From Solirubrobacteraceae bacterium (lineage in GTDB: Bacteria > Actinomycetota > Thermoleophilia > Solirubrobacterales > Solirubrobacteraceae): 64,000 nt of DNA. The first letter of the stretch is position 1. The number at the start of each line of letters is the position of its first letter. The stretch lies in the NCBI GenBank assembly GCA_017882445.1, contig JADGPK010000001.1:62001-126000 (forward strand), in the 5' to 3' direction. A model generated the notes under the pieces. That model was not told the DNA's origin, searched no databases, and saw nothing but the letters and a program-made list of their open reading frames with translations. Positions 16,280 to 26,461 of this stretch are shown here, in pieces. The translations under genes were made by a program, and so were the position numbers.

Positions 16280-17239
16280 ATGCCCGCACCCAGGACACCC
16301 TCGAAGATGTTCGAGACCCGCAGCCACGCCTGGCAGGAGGTCGGACTGCTCCGCCAGATAAGCCCGCGCGTGGTCAAGCGGGCCCGCCTGGAGGCGCTCG
16401 TGCTCGTGCCGCTGTTCATCGGCGTTGTCGTCTTCTACGACAACCGCGTGAGCCTCCTGGGCGCCACGGGGCGGCACGGCCACGCGGCCAAAGGACTCGA
16501 ACCCGCGCTGGAAACTCCTGTGACGGTGGTGACCGTCATCGTGCTCGTGATCCTCGGCTGGGCGATCGCGCGGGACTTCGGACGCGGTCTCGGTCCCGCT
16601 CTGTTCCGGCGGCTGGACCCCGCCACGGCGGGGACGGTCGGATTCGTGATCCGCCTGACGACGGTGGTGCTCGCGCTGTTCGTGGCGCTTGGCGTGGCGG
16701 GCATCAAAGCGCAGACGCTTGCGCTCGGCGGCGCGTTCACCGCGGTGATCTTCGGCCTCGCCGCCCAGCAGACGCTCGGGAACCTGATCGCCGGCACGGT
16801 CCTGTTGAGCGCCCGCCCCTTCCGCGTGGGCGAGCGGGTGCGCCTCCAGGGTGGCCCGCTGGCCGGCCAGATCGAGGGCACGGTCAGCTCGTTGGGGCTG
16901 CTGTACACGACGTTCGCGACGGGCGATGACTCGATCCTGGTGCCGAACAGCGTGGTCCTCAACGTCGCCGTGCTCCCGCTGCGCGAGCCGGAGGCGGTCA
17001 ACCTCCGCGCGCGCCTGCGCGCCGGGATGACCCCCGGCGACCTGCAGGAGATCCTCGAGAAGTCATTGCAGACGCCGCTGCGCGACGCTCCACGCATCAC
17101 CCTTGAGGAGCTAGATGGGGAGGAGGTGGTGGTGCGCATCGCCGCCACGCCACGGGTCGCGGCGCAGGGCCGTCAACTCGCCAGCGAGCTGCTCAGCATC
17201 GTCTCGCGCGAGACACGCTCGCGTGCACAGACGCCGTAG
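16280..17239 (+). CDS. MscS-family mechanosensitive ion channel
   Basis: Protein of 319 residues. Three hydrophobic helices occupy ~38-150; the pore-lining TM3 is LGGAFTAVIFGLAAQQTLGNLIAG, with the Ala/Gly spacing of MscS. The beta domain follows (PFRVGERVRL, then GTVSSLGLLYTTFATGDDSILVPNSVVLN), then a short C-terminal domain. It releases solutes on hypo-osmotic shock. The ATG at 16280 has GGAGG three bases upstream; an ATG at 16307 is an alternative. Its 3' end overlaps the convergent reductase gene by 67 bases. Confidence 0.9.
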   Translation: MPAPRTPSKMFETRSHAWQEVGLLRQISPRVVKRARLEALVLVPLFIGVVVFYDNRVSLLGATGRHGHAAKGLEPALETPVTVVTVIVLVILGWAIARDFGRGLGPALFRRLDPATAGTVGFVIRLTTVVLALFVALGVAGIKAQTLALGGAFTAVIFGLAAQQTLGNLIAGTVLLSARPFRVGERVRLQGGPLAGQIEGTVSSLGLLYTTFATGDDSILVPNSVVLNVAVLPLREPEAVNLRARLRAGMTPGDLQEILEKSLQTPLRDAPRITLEELDGEEVVVRIAATPRVAAQGRQLASELLSIVSRETRSRAQTP

Positions 17240-18039
17240 CGCAGGAAGACATAGGAGTCGCTCTGCATCACCCCGAGCAGCTCCAGATCGACGGGGGGCT
17301 CGAGCTCGCCTCCCGCGAGTATCCGCAACGCCTCGCCCGCGGACTGCGTGCCCCCCGCAAGCTTGGGCGAGACCGACAGAAACAGCTCGTCGACCAGACC
17401 GGCCGCGAGCAGCTGGCAGGAGAGGTGGGGTCCGCCCTCGCACAGCAGGCTGCGCACCGCGAAGCGCTGCCTCAGCTCGGCCAGCCCCGCCGGCAGGTCG
17501 AACAGCCCCGAGCGCTCGGCCCGCACGTAGTCGATGTGCGCGGCGCTCGCTGGGAGGCTGTTCTGCGAAGAGGTCAGGATCACAACCCGCGCCGCGGGCT
17601 CGCCGAGCAGCGGGATGTCCTCTCCAAGCGCCAGGCGCCCCGAGACGATGCACGCCAGCGGCTCCTCGCTGAGGCCCCGCCGCCGTCTCAGATCGCGGTG
17701 CGACCGATCGGAGATCAGCCGCCCGTAGCGCTCCGTGCGAACGGTTCCCGCTCCCACCAGCACGGCGTCCACGGCCGTGCGCAGGCCGTGGAAGAGCTCC
17801 CTGTCGGCGCTGCCGCTGATCGGTCCCGAGCGACCAGCCATGCTCGCGCGACCGTCGGCGGTGCTGATCATGTTGAGCATGACGTGCGGACGCCCCCCGG
17901 GCGGGTCGGTCCGATCCCACAGCCCGAGCTGCTCGACGATCTCCGGAATCGTGGCCGGATCGCCCCCCGGCAGCAGGCGTCCCAGCCGCAGCTCCCCGCC
18001 ACCCGCGGGTCGAGCATCGGCGTCCGTTTGAGCGTTCAC
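17173..18039 (-). CDS. RibD C-terminal-domain (dihydrofolate-reductase-like) reductase
   Basis: Protein of 288 residues with the RibD/DHFR-like reductase fold: VMLNMISTADGRAS (~53-66), then DAVLVGAGTVRTERYG (~90-105), and RSLLCEGGPHLSCQLL with LVDELFLSVSPKLAGG in the C-terminal half. Such proteins reduce pyrimidine intermediates of riboflavin synthesis or related substrates with NAD(P)H. The deaminase domain of bifunctional RibD is absent and no other rib gene is close, so a stand-alone reductase of unknown substrate is the safest call. Its last 67 bases overlap the mscS 3' end on the other strand. Confidence 0.82.
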   Translation of the reverse strand: MNAQTDADARPAGGGELRLGRLLPGGDPATIPEIVEQLGLWDRTDPPGGRPHVMLNMISTADGRASMAGRSGPISGSADRELFHGLRTAVDAVLVGAGTVRTERYGRLISDRSHRDLRRRRGLSEEPLACIVSGRLALGEDIPLLGEPAARVVILTSSQNSLPASAAHIDYVRAERSGLFDLPAGLAELRQRFAVRSLLCEGGPHLSCQLLAAGLVDELFLSVSPKLAGGTQSAGEALRILAGGELEPPVDLELLGVMQSDSYVFLRYGVCARERVSRETMLSSSLAS

Positions 18040-18131
18040 GGCCCTACCCTAGCTGCGCGAGCGTGACCTGTTCGCGGAGCGCCGAGCGTCGCGTTGCAAC
18101 ATTTCGACAACACGCGAGGACACCGACGTGC

Positions 18132-18146
18132 TACGGTCGTACCGTA
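18132..18146. promoter_or_regulatory. Palindrome in the cold-shock gene leader
   Basis: TACGGT CGT ACCGTA is a perfect 6-3-6 inverted repeat 108 bases before the csp start codon. It may be an operator or the first hairpin of the long leader. The 18040-18253 gap otherwise holds only this leader, which ends in a strong ribosome binding site. Confidence 0.4.
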
Positions 18147-18253
18147 TGGCCGGCAGATAAGACCGGCGAAAGTAGTGCAAGCGCTCGCAGGTCGAAGCTT
18201 TGAGAAGCATCCTCCGCGTAGCAGCACGCACATACCGTGGAGGAGTTCACAGC

Positions 18254-18457
18254 ATGCCAACTGGCACCGTAAAGTGGTTCAGCGACGACAAGGGGTTCGG
18301 CTTCATCACCCCCGATGACGGCGACAAGGATCTCTTCGTGCACCACACCGGGATCAACGGCGAGGGTTATCGCTCGCTGCAGGAGGGGGCCAAGGTCTCC
18401 TACGACCCGGAGCAGGGCGACAAGGGCCCCAAGGCCGTAAACGTCCAGGCGATCTAG
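18254..18457 (+). CDS. Cold-shock protein, CspA family
   Basis: Single cold-shock domain of 67 residues, the standard length. RNP1 is KGFGFI (~14-19) and RNP2 is LFVHHTG (~27-33), the aromatic surfaces that bind single-stranded RNA/DNA; it begins with the typical TGTVKWF. It acts as an RNA chaperone and transcription antiterminator. GGAGGAG lies 8 bases before the ATG. The gene is monocistronic, with a long structured leader upstream, as is common for cold-regulated csp genes, and a strong terminator 22 bases downstream. Confidence 0.96.
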   Translation: MPTGTVKWFSDDKGFGFITPDDGDKDLFVHHTGINGEGYRSLQEGAKVSYDPEQGDKGPKAVNVQAI

Positions 18458-18479
18458 GACTTTCGTAGATCCGTGCTTT

Positions 18480-18503
18480 GAGGGCCCGCTTCGGCGGGCC
18501 CTC
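18480..18503 (+). terminator. Intrinsic terminator of the cold-shock gene
   Basis: A perfect 10-bp stem, GAGGGCCCGC pairing with GCGGGCCCTC, closed by a stable TTCG tetraloop, begins 22 bases after the csp stop. The T-run after it is poor (AATGTTT), but stem strength and position support termination. Confidence 0.85.
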
Positions 18504-18537
18504 AATGTTTAAGACAGATACCCTGGCGTCGCTCAGC

Positions 18538-20145
18538 ATGTCGGGCGACGCCACCACCATTCCCCTCCGCGAGACGCCCGTAGGCGAGGAGAGCGCGTGG
18601 CGCGGCCGTTGGCTTCCCGGCAGGCGCACGGGGGAGCTGGCCGGCGCGAGCGTCGGCGTGCGCACGGGGGCCGTGGCGCTCCTGGCGATCGTGGGGCTGA
18701 GTCTGCTGGTCGTGGTGATGGCCGCCGATCGTCCGAGCCTGCTCTCGCCCACGACCCACACCGCCTACTTCCCGCACTGGATGGCCGGCCCGTTGGGCGG
18801 GCTGTGGCCGGGGCTGACCGGCAACGGCACCACGCTCAAGTACCTCTTCACGGGCGCGATCGCGTTGATGTACGGCGGGTATGTGGTGGCGCTGCGCTCC
18901 GCGCCGCGGCTGCCGGCGTCCTGGGTCATCGGCGCGATCCTCGCCGTCCATGTGGTCTTCGTGCTCGCCCCGCCGCTCGCACTGACCGATGTCTTCAACT
19001 ACATCAACTACGGGCGCATGGAGGTGGTGCACCACCTCAACCCGTACACCACGATCCCGATCTCAGAGCCGCACAGCGATCCCAGCTTCGTCCTCAGCAA
19101 CTGGCACCAGCTGCTGAGCCCGTATGGGCCGATGTTCACGCTGCTCACGTTCGCCGTGGTCCCGCTCGGCGTGGCGGGCTCCTTCTGGGCGCTGAAGGGC
19201 ATTCTCGCCGCGGCCAGCCTCGCGACGATCTTCCTGGTGTGGAAGTGCGCACGCCTGCTCGGCCGCGATCCGCTGAGCGCGATCGTGCTCGTCGGCCTGA
19301 ACCCGATCGTGCTCGTGTGGGGGCTGGGGGGCGACCACAACGACTTCCTGATGCTCTTCTGCATCATGCTCGGCTTCTATCTGCTGCTCCGGGCACGGGC
19401 GGGAGCAGTGGCATCGGGCGCGGCGGCGACAGCGGGCGCGGCGACGGCGGCGGCGACACAGTCACAGGCGCGGACAGACGGGGCGCTCGCGTGGGCACGA
19501 AGACGTGTGAAGGAGCCCTCCGCGGCGGAGATCGGCGCCGGTGCGGCGTTTCTGATCGCGATCGCGATCAAGGCCTCAGCCGGAGTCCTGATCCCCGTCG
19601 TGCTGGTGGGCCTGCTGCGGACCCCGCGCACGCTGGTTCGGGTCCTGCTGGGAATGCTCTTGGCGGGCACGGTCGTGGGCGCGGCCAGCCTGCTCGCGTT
19701 CGGCCTGCACATCCCCGACCTCAACACGCAGAGCCGCCTGGTGACCAACGAGAGCATCCCCAATCTGATCGGGCTCGCGGTCGGAGCGGGCGGCGAGAAC
19801 GACACCGTACGTGTCGTGATGAGCGGCGTGCTGGCGATCTCGGTGCTCCTCTGCTGTCGGCTCGCTTGGCGGCGCCGCGACACGATCACGGCATCGGGCT
19901 GGGCGAGCGTGGCGCTGCTGCTCACGCTCAGCTGGGTGCTGCCGTGGTATGTGCTGTGGATCCTTCCGCTCGCCGCTCTGTCGAGCTCGCGCAGACTGCG
20001 GGCGGCCGGGCTCGTGGTGGGCGTCTATCTGATCATCGCCTGGGCGCCCGCGTCCGGCCTCTTGTGGAACGCGATCGGCTTCCACCCTGAAAAGACGCCC
20101 CTGGGCCACCTGCATCAGCGTTACGTCAGGGAGCTTCTGAACTAG
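18538..20145 (+). CDS. GT-C polyprenol-phosphate mannosyltransferase-like membrane protein
   Basis: Integral membrane protein of 535 residues with about 12 hydrophobic segments. After an ~40-residue cytoplasmic tail and two helices, the external motif LTDVFNYINYGRMEVVHHLNPYT carries the catalytic-type Asp and resembles MptA/MptB and GT87-type alpha-mannosyltransferases that use polyprenyl-phosphomannose. GLGGDHNDFLMLF near 260 is a second family feature. An Ala/Thr-rich loop (~295-320) is low complexity. The ATG at 18538 is chosen because the earlier starts at 18478 and 18505 lie in or directly after the terminator stem; no clear ribosome binding site is visible. Likely role: envelope mannan or lipoglycan synthesis. 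Confidence 0.8.
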   Translation: MSGDATTIPLRETPVGEESAWRGRWLPGRRTGELAGASVGVRTGAVALLAIVGLSLLVVVMAADRPSLLSPTTHTAYFPHWMAGPLGGLWPGLTGNGTTLKYLFTGAIALMYGGYVVALRSAPRLPASWVIGAILAVHVVFVLAPPLALTDVFNYINYGRMEVVHHLNPYTTIPISEPHSDPSFVLSNWHQLLSPYGPMFTLLTFAVVPLGVAGSFWALKGILAAASLATIFLVWKCARLLGRDPLSAIVLVGLNPIVLVWGLGGDHNDFLMLFCIMLGFYLLLRARAGAVASGAAATAGAATAAATQSQARTDGALAWARRRVKEPSAAEIGAGAAFLIAIAIKASAGVLIPVVLVGLLRTPRTLVRVLLGMLLAGTVVGAASLLAFGLHIPDLNTQSRLVTNESIPNLIGLAVGAGGENDTVRVVMSGVLAISVLLCCRLAWRRRDTITASGWASVALLLTLSWVLPWYVLWILPLAALSSSRRLRAAGLVVGVYLIIAWAPASGLLWNAIGFHPEKTPLGHLHQRYVRELLN

Positions 20146-20576
20146 TCGCCGTCTCTGCTCGGAGGGCGGCGCTCCAGCTTGCGCCGCGCCGCCCGGCGCT
20201 TGGCCTCCAGACGGCGTGTGCGCGATGCACCCGTCGGGCGGGTGGGCCGCCGGCTGCGGGGCAGCGCCAGAGCGCTCGCCAGGCGCTCGGCCAGCCGTCC
20301 GAGCGCGAGCTCGCGGTTGCGTGACTGCGAGCGCTCATCCTGGGCGATCGCCACGAGTCGCGGTCCGCGGCGCGCCAGGACCCGCGCCCGCTGCGCCTCG
20401 CTCAGGGACGACGAGGCGAGCACGTCGAAGATCGCTTCCACGCGCGAGGCGGTGACGTTGGCGTGCTGGCCGCCGGGGCCCGAGGAGCGGCTCGCCCTCA
20501 GTGTGATCTCGGCGAGCGGGATCGACAGATCGCCGTTGATTCGCAGCCGCCGCCGCGGGTCCTCAGTGTCGCTCAC
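20142..20576 (-). CDS. arfB: Alternative ribosome-rescue factor / peptidyl-tRNA hydrolase ArfB
   Basis: Protein of 144 residues in the class I release-factor superfamily. SRSSGPGGQHANVTASRVE (~30-48) contains the catalytic GGQ that hydrolyses peptidyl-tRNA on stalled ribosomes. The C-terminal ~45 residues are a basic tail (RRLEAKRRAARRKLERR) that would occupy the empty mRNA channel. The GTG at 20576 lies within the end of the cupin gene (14-base overlap) and gives the usual short N terminus; the frame is open to 20648. The stop is four bases inside the convergent membrane-protein gene end. Confidence 0.92.
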   Translation of the reverse strand: MSDTEDPRRRLRINGDLSIPLAEITLRASRSSGPGGQHANVTASRVEAIFDVLASSSLSEAQRARVLARRGPRLVAIAQDERSQSRNRELALGRLAERLASALALPRSRRPTRPTGASRTRRLEAKRRAARRKLERRPPSRDGD

Positions 20577-21003
20577 CAGAGCCGCCGATCGGCGACACCC
20601 GCTGCTCCTCGCCGGGGCGGACGCGTCCGTCGCGCCCGATGTAGCCATCCTTGCCGCCCGCGCACAGGTAGACGGCGTCCACGTCTCCCGTGTTGCGGAT
20701 CTTGCGTACCGTCGCAGCGTCCACCCGCGCCATGGCGCCCTCTGAGAGACGCTGCACCGAGCCGTCCCCGAACTCCATCTCGATCACGCCGCGGTGGACG
20801 AAGTAGAGCTCCTCCTGGAGGTCGTGGTAGTGGAAACCAGTCTCGATGCCCGCCGGCAGGACGATCGCGTTGACACCGAAGGCGGTCACGCCCAGGCCCT
20901 TGCGAACCTTGCGAAAGCCCGCACCCTCGCCGAGGTCGTCGAGGTGAGCGACGGCATAGCCCTCGCCTCTGGTCACCTTCGGGAAGTCGCTCGACGCCTC
21001 CAT
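20563..21003 (-). CDS. Single-domain cupin protein
   Basis: Protein of 146 residues forming one cupin barrel. GIETGFHYHDLQEELYFVHRGVIEMEFGDG (~52-81) is cupin motif 1 with two His and a Glu as metal ligands, and the second motif lies near 85-115 (LSEGAMARVDAATVRKIRN). Such small cupins may be isomerases, dioxygenases or sensors; the substrate cannot be told. It is followed by arfB, whose start it overlaps, and preceded 14 bases upstream by the rhodanese gene, so the three likely form one minus-strand operon. Confidence 0.82.
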   Translation of the reverse strand: MEASSDFPKVTRGEGYAVAHLDDLGEGAGFRKVRKGLGVTAFGVNAIVLPAGIETGFHYHDLQEELYFVHRGVIEMEFGDGSVQRLSEGAMARVDAATVRKIRNTGDVDAVYLCAGGKDGYIGRDGRVRPGEEQRVSPIGGSGERH

Positions 21004-21016
21004 CTGCCTCCTCCGT

Positions 21017-21373
21017 TCAGTGGTCCGCCACGGATCCGCTCTCGGGCGAGAGCGGCCGACCCTCGCGTGCCCACCGCATCAGGCCGCCGGCCATGGAGTA
21101 TGCCTCGAAGCCGGCCGTGCGGAATGCCTGCGCGGCCATCTCCGAGCGAACGCCCACGCGGCAGTAGAAGACCACCGGGCGATCGCGCCCGACGGTGCTC
21201 GCCTCGGCAGAAAGCCTGCCGAGCTCGATGTGGCGCGTCCCGGCGATGTGCCCGGCCTCGCGCTCGTGGGGCTCGCGCACGTCGATCACCTGCAGATTCG
21301 GGTCCTCGGCGAGCCAGTCGGCGACGCGCGTGGGGTCGATCTCGATCTCCGAGCCGTTGTTCTGGACGCTCAT
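21017..21373 (-). CDS. Rhodanese-like sulfurtransferase domain protein
   Basis: Single rhodanese domain of 118 residues. VIDVREPHEREAGHIAGTRHI (~29-49) is the CH2A-like N-terminal motif and the catalytic cysteine is C71 in VFYCRVGVRS, the active-site loop that carries the persulfide. GLMRWAREGRPL at the C terminus is typical. It probably transfers sulfane sulfur or detoxifies sulfide or cyanide in the cytoplasm. It is the first gene of a likely rhodanese-cupin-arfB operon and is divergent from the acyl-CoA dehydrogenase gene (117-base gap). Confidence 0.93.
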   Translation of the reverse strand: MSVQNNGSEIEIDPTRVADWLAEDPNLQVIDVREPHEREAGHIAGTRHIELGRLSAEASTVGRDRPVVFYCRVGVRSEMAAQAFRTAGFEAYSMAGGLMRWAREGRPLSPESGSVADH

Positions 21374-21490
21374 CGCATGAGCGTAGCGTCACGCCGTCGT
21401 GGCCGGGTCTGCCCGCGAACCCGCCGAGCGCCTCGACGCGCGCGCGAGGAGCGACGCGAGCACGACAACTCATCACTAGCATCACCGTGC

Positions 21491-22636
<1,146 letters not shown>

Positions 22637-22642
22637 GGAGGC

Positions 22643-23296
22643 ATGATGCGCGGGCCCTTCTCGCCACGCGCCCACGGTCAGCTTCGGCATGTCGGCCTGG
22701 CGGCGCTCGTGGCCATGTCGCTGGGGCTGGTGGTGCTGGTCGTCGGGCAGGGCTTCAGCTCGATCGGCGTCGTCAGAGCGCTCGAGGACATTGCGCTGGG
22801 GGTGATCGTCGCCGCGGCCCTGATGGGGAGCGTGGCGTTCGTGGCGGTGCGCTTGGCGGGCTGGCGTGACCCAGAGTCCGAGACGGAGTTCGAAGAGATC
22901 GTCCGCCACTCAGAGGCGCTCGCGCGCGAAGGCCTCGCGGTCGACCCCGAAGAAAGCGAGTTCATGGAGCTCGACCCACTCGACGACGAGGACTTCGAGG
23001 AGCTCGTGCGCGACGCGCTGGACGATCTGCCCGACCTGCTGCGCAACGCGCTCGCGCATGTCGCCGTCGTGATCTCCGACGGAGGGCGCCAGCGGCGCGC
23101 CTACGGCCTCTACCAGGGCGACGGCGCCAGCCGCGACAACGCCCACGACCGCATCGTCATCTTCCGCGACACGCTGCGGCGCGACTTCGGCCACGACGCG
23201 GATCTGCTGCGCAGCCAGGTCACCCGCACGGTGCGCCACGAGCTCGCCCACCACGTCGGCTTCGACGAGCTGGGCGTCAGCCGCCTGGACCTCTGA
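22643..23296 (+). CDS. Membrane-anchored metallopeptidase of the zincin (DUF1025-like) type
   Basis: Protein of 217 residues. Two hydrophobic helices (~18-37 and ~48-68) precede a very acidic linker (~75-115). The C-terminal ~100 residues match the small zincin-like family: LPDLLRNALAHVAVVI, LYQGD, RIVIFRDTLRRDF and RHELAHHVGFDE, with HELAH (199-203) as the HExxH zinc motif. The usual proteins of this family are soluble and only ~120-130 residues long, so the membrane anchor is an addition. It starts six bases after the acyl-CoA dehydrogenase stop and is likely co-transcribed; the substrate is unknown. Confidence 0.85.
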   Translation: MMRGPFSPRAHGQLRHVGLAALVAMSLGLVVLVVGQGFSSIGVVRALEDIALGVIVAAALMGSVAFVAVRLAGWRDPESETEFEEIVRHSEALAREGLAVDPEESEFMELDPLDDEDFEELVRDALDDLPDLLRNALAHVAVVISDGGRQRRAYGLYQGDGASRDNAHDRIVIFRDTLRRDFGHDADLLRSQVTRTVRHELAHHVGFDELGVSRLDL

Positions 23297-23372
23297 TCTG
23301 ACGCCCGTGGACGCGGCACGATGCTGCGTCCTCGGTCGCTCGCGTGCGGAGCACGCCACGCTCCCTGCGTCC

Positions 23373-23402
23373 TTGCCTCGTTTGGTCCACGAACGTCATA
23401 TT
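23373..23402 (+). promoter_or_regulatory. Candidate promoter of the thiolase gene
   Basis: TTGCCT (23373-23378) and CATATT (23397-23402) are 18 bases apart, about 87 bases before the thiolase ATG, in an intergenic stretch (23297-23488) that is less GC-rich than its surroundings. Confidence 0.35.
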
Positions 23403-23488
23403 GCGTGAGATCCCATAGGATTTCCGTAAGTCGCGCCTCTGGCGGCACCTGTCGCCCGCGCACCAACCGACCAAGGAGAGAGCCCCAG

Positions 23489-24679
23489 ATGCCTGAAGCC
23501 GTGATCGTCGACGCCATCCGTACGCCCATCGGGCGCGCCGGCAAGGGGTCGCTCAAGAGCGTGCGCGCCGACGACCTGGCGGCGATCCCGCTGCGGGCGC
23601 TCGTCGAGCGCAACCCCGAGCTCGACCCGAGCACGATCGTCGACATCATGATGGGCTGTGGCTTCTGCGAGGGCGAGCAGGGCTACAACGTGGGGCGCGT
23701 CGCGGGCCTCTTGTCGGGCATCGACCACCACGTTCCCGCGACCACGGTCAACCGCTTCTGCGCATCCTCGCTGCAGACCGCGAGGATGGCCTTCCACGCG
23801 ATCAAGACCGGCGAGGGCGACACCTACATCGCCGCCGGTGTCGAGGCCGTCTCGCGCGCCGGCGGCGGCGCGCCGTTCGAGTTCAACCACGCGGTCGACG
23901 GCTCGGAGGGCTCCGCCTATGACGTCTACATCCCCATGGGGATGACGGCCGAGAACGTGGCCGAGCGCTGCAACGTCAGCCGCGAGTCCCAGGACGAGTG
24001 GGCGGTGATCTCTCAGGCCCGCGCTGTGGAGGCGGTCGCCAGCGGTCACTTTGCGAGGGAGATCGTGCCGGTGACGGTCCCGGCGCACAAGGACGTCGAC
24101 AAGGAGGGCAACGAGATCGACGTGCCCGAGACGCTCGTCAAGGACGACGACGGCCCGCGCGCCGGGACGACGATGGAGAAGCTCGCGGCGCTGAAGCCGG
24201 TGTTCAAGGAGGGCGGCACCGTGACCGCCGGAAACGCCTGTCCGCTCAACGACGGCGCGGCGGCGCTGCTGATCATGTCGGCCGATCGCGCCAAGGAGCT
24301 GGGCATGAAGCCGCGCGCCCGCATCGTCGCCTCGTCCGTCGCCGGCCTGCGTCCCGAGATCATGGGCCTGGGCCCGATCCCCGCGATCCAGAAACTGCTC
24401 GAGGCGACCGGCATGACGATGAGCGACATCGACGTGGTCGAGATCAACGAGGCCTTCGCCGCGCAGATCGTCCCCTGCAAGGAGGAGCTCGGCATCGACG
24501 ACGACAAGCTCAACCCGTTCGGTGGCGCTATCGCCCTCGGTCACCCCTTCGGCATGACCGGCGCGCGCATCATGACCACGCTGCTCAACGACCTCGAGAC
24601 GCTCGACAAGACCTACGGCATCGAGTCGATGTGCGTCGCCGGCGGCATGGGCATGGCGATGCTCGTCGAACGGCTCTAG
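23489..24679 (+). CDS. Thiolase (acetyl-CoA C-acyltransferase)
   Basis: Thiolase of 396 residues. The nucleophilic cysteine is C91 in [11 protein letters not shown]; the C-terminal active-site motifs are NEAFAAQ (~316), [16 protein letters not shown] (~345-360) and [10 protein letters not shown], with the second catalytic cysteine. It cleaves 3-ketoacyl-CoA in beta-oxidation (or condenses acetyl-CoA in reverse). AAGGAGA lies 9 bases before the ATG. Its last four bases overlap the end of the convergent SDR gene, and an acyl-CoA dehydrogenase lies just upstream, so this is a fatty-acid degradation cluster. Confidence 0.95.
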   Translation: MPEAVIVDAIRTPIGRAGKGSLKSVRADDLAAIPLRALVERNPELDPSTIVDIMMGCGFCEGEQGYNVGRVAGLLSGIDHHVPATTVNRFCASSLQTARMAFHAIKTGEGDTYIAAGVEAVSRAGGGAPFEFNHAVDGSEGSAYDVYIPMGMTAENVAERCNVSRESQDEWAVISQARAVEAVASGHFAREIVPVTVPAHKDVDKEGNEIDVPETLVKDDDGPRAGTTMEKLAALKPVFKEGGTVTAGNACPLNDGAAALLIMSADRAKELGMKPRARIVASSVAGLRPEIMGLGPIPAIQKLLEATGMTMSDIDVVEINEAFAAQIVPCKEELGIDDDKLNPFGGAIALGHPFGMTGARIMTTLLNDLETLDKTYGIESMCVAGGMGMAMLVERL

Positions 24680-25437
24680 CGCGGCGGCATCCGCAGCGCG
24701 CCGTCGAGACGGATCGTCTCGCCGTTGAGCATGCGGTTCTCGACGATGTGGCAGGCCAGCTGCGCGTACTCCGCGGGCTGGCCCAGCCGCTGCGGGTAGG
24801 GGACGCCGGCGCCGAGTTTCTCACGCGCGACCTCCGGGAGCGCTGCGAGCAGCGGTGTGTCGAACAGCCCCGGTGCGATCGTGTTGACGCGGATCCCGTA
24901 CTGCGCGAGGTCGCGCGCGGCCGGCAGGGTGATCGCGACCACTCCCCCCTTGGACGCCGCGTAGGCGATCTGGCCGATCTGACCGTCGTAGGCGGCGATC
25001 GAGGCCGTGTTGACGCACACCCCTCGTTCGCCGTCGGAGAGCGGCTCGTTGGCGATCATCGCGGTGGCGGCGAAGCGCAGCGCGTTAAAGGTCCCGATCA
25101 GGTTGATCGAGATGATCGTCTCGAACGGCATCAGCGGGTGCGGCCCCTTCGAGCCGGCCACCTTCTGCGCCCAGCCGGTGCCCGCGCAGCAGATCGCGAC
25201 GCGCAGGCCGCCCGTCGTGGCCGCGGCCCGCTCGACGGCCGCCTGCACCTGGCTCTCGTCGCGGACGTCGCAGGCCGCGAACTGAAGCCCGAGCTCCGCG
25301 GCGAGCGCCTCGCCCTTCTCGACGTTGACGTCGGCGATCGTCACGAGCGCTCCCTCGGCGTGCAGCCGCCGCACGGTGGCCTCGCCGAGCCCCGAGGCTC
25401 CGCCGACGACGATCGCTGCCGAGCCCTCGATCTGCAC
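24676..25437 (-). CDS. SDR-family 3-hydroxyacyl-CoA dehydrogenase-like enzyme
   Basis: Classical SDR of 253 residues. The NAD motif GGASGLG is at ~12-18, the NAG-equivalent reads CAGTG (~84-88), and the catalytic Ser/Tyr/Lys lie in [23 protein letters not shown]. The sequence pattern (DGQIGQ...YAASKGGVV, then [10 protein letters not shown]) matches type II 3-hydroxyacyl-CoA dehydrogenases (HSD17B10-like), so it probably oxidises 3-hydroxyacyl-CoA between the dehydrogenase and thiolase steps encoded alongside. It is convergent with the thiolase (4-base overlap). Confidence 0.9.
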   Translation of the reverse strand: MQIEGSAAIVVGGASGLGEATVRRLHAEGALVTIADVNVEKGEALAAELGLQFAACDVRDESQVQAAVERAAATTGGLRVAICCAGTGWAQKVAGSKGPHPLMPFETIISINLIGTFNALRFAATAMIANEPLSDGERGVCVNTASIAAYDGQIGQIAYAASKGGVVAITLPAARDLAQYGIRVNTIAPGLFDTPLLAALPEVAREKLGAGVPYPQRLGQPAEYAQLACHIVENRMLNGETIRLDGALRMPPR

Positions 25438-25447
25438 GCCGCGGAGC

Positions 25448-26461
25448 CTACAGCGAGGAGCGCCGGGACAGCGTCAGCGCGAACAGTTCGTCGGGGTCGG
25501 TCAGCCAGCTGGCGAGATCCAGGCCCGCGGCCGCCAGGTCGCCTTCCAGGCGTGCGGGGGTGAACTTGGCGCTGATCTCGGTCCGCAGCTCCTCGCCCTC
25601 GTCGAAATGGACGGCCAGGTCGAGGTCGCGCACGAGCACCGTGTGCTCGCGGCGCGCGCGCAGGCGCATCTCGATCCACTCGTGCTCGGTGTCGAACAGC
25701 GCCACGTGGTCGAAGTCCTGCGGGTCGAAGTCGGCCCGTAGCTCGCGGTTGAGGACGAGCAGCACGTTGCGGTTGAACTCGGCCGTGACGCCCTGGGCGT
25801 CGTCGTAGGCGGCCACCAGGACGCGCGGATCCTTCACGAGATCGGTCCCCATCAGCAGGTGGTCGTCTCCTCCGAGCATGCGGGCTATCCCGCGCAGTAA
25901 CCGTCTGCGGCTGCCGGGCGGAAAGTTCCCGATCGTGCCGCCCAGGAACGCGATGATCCGGGGCCCGATCGCCTGCGGCAGGTGCTGGAGGTGGCGCTCG
26001 AAGTCGCCGATCACGCCGTGCACGCGCAGGCCCGGGTACTCGCTCGTGAGCGCCTCCGCGCAGTCGCGCACCATCGTCTCGGTGACGTCGACCGGCACGT
26101 AGCGTTCGAGCGTCCCGGCGGCGCTGAGCGCGTCGAGCAGCACGCGCGTCTTCGCCGCGGTGCCGGAGCCGAGCTCCACGAGCTCCACCGCTCCGGTCAG
26201 CTCCGCGAGCTCCTCGGCGCGTTCGGCGAGGATCGTGCGCTCGCAGCGAGTGGGGTAGTACTCGGGCAGCTCGCAGATCTGGTCGAACAGCTCCGCACCG
26301 CGCGCATCGTAGAAGTGCTTGGGTGGCAGCTCCTTGAACGGCCGCGTGAGGCCGTCGAGCACGTCGTCGGCCAGCGAGCGCTCCGCCGAGCCCGCGAGGT
26401 GCGAGTCGATGCGGATCGCCTCCCCGGCGATGCCCTGGCGCGGGACGGCCGGCGTGCTCAC
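25448..26461 (-). CDS. egtD: L-histidine N-alpha-methyltransferase
   Basis: SAM-dependent enzyme of 337 residues that trimethylates histidine to hercynine in ergothioneine synthesis. Family features are [30 protein letters not shown] in pieces across ~45-75 (including the YYPTR that closes the His pocket), [11 protein letters not shown] (SAM loop, ~90-100), FLGGTIGNF (~170) and a C-terminal [16 protein letters not shown]. The GTG at 26461 overlaps the egtB stop (GTGA) and is preferred over the longer open frame. It is the second gene of an egtB-egtD pair. Confidence 0.95.
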   Translation of the reverse strand: MSTPAVPRQGIAGEAIRIDSHLAGSAERSLADDVLDGLTRPFKELPPKHFYDARGAELFDQICELPEYYPTRCERTILAERAEELAELTGAVELVELGSGTAAKTRVLLDALSAAGTLERYVPVDVTETMVRDCAEALTSEYPGLRVHGVIGDFERHLQHLPQAIGPRIIAFLGGTIGNFPPGSRRRLLRGIARMLGGDDHLLMGTDLVKDPRVLVAAYDDAQGVTAEFNRNVLLVLNRELRADFDPQDFDHVALFDTEHEWIEMRLRARREHTVLVRDLDLAVHFDEGEELRTEISAKFTPARLEGDLAAAGLDLASWLTDPDELFALTLSRRSSL

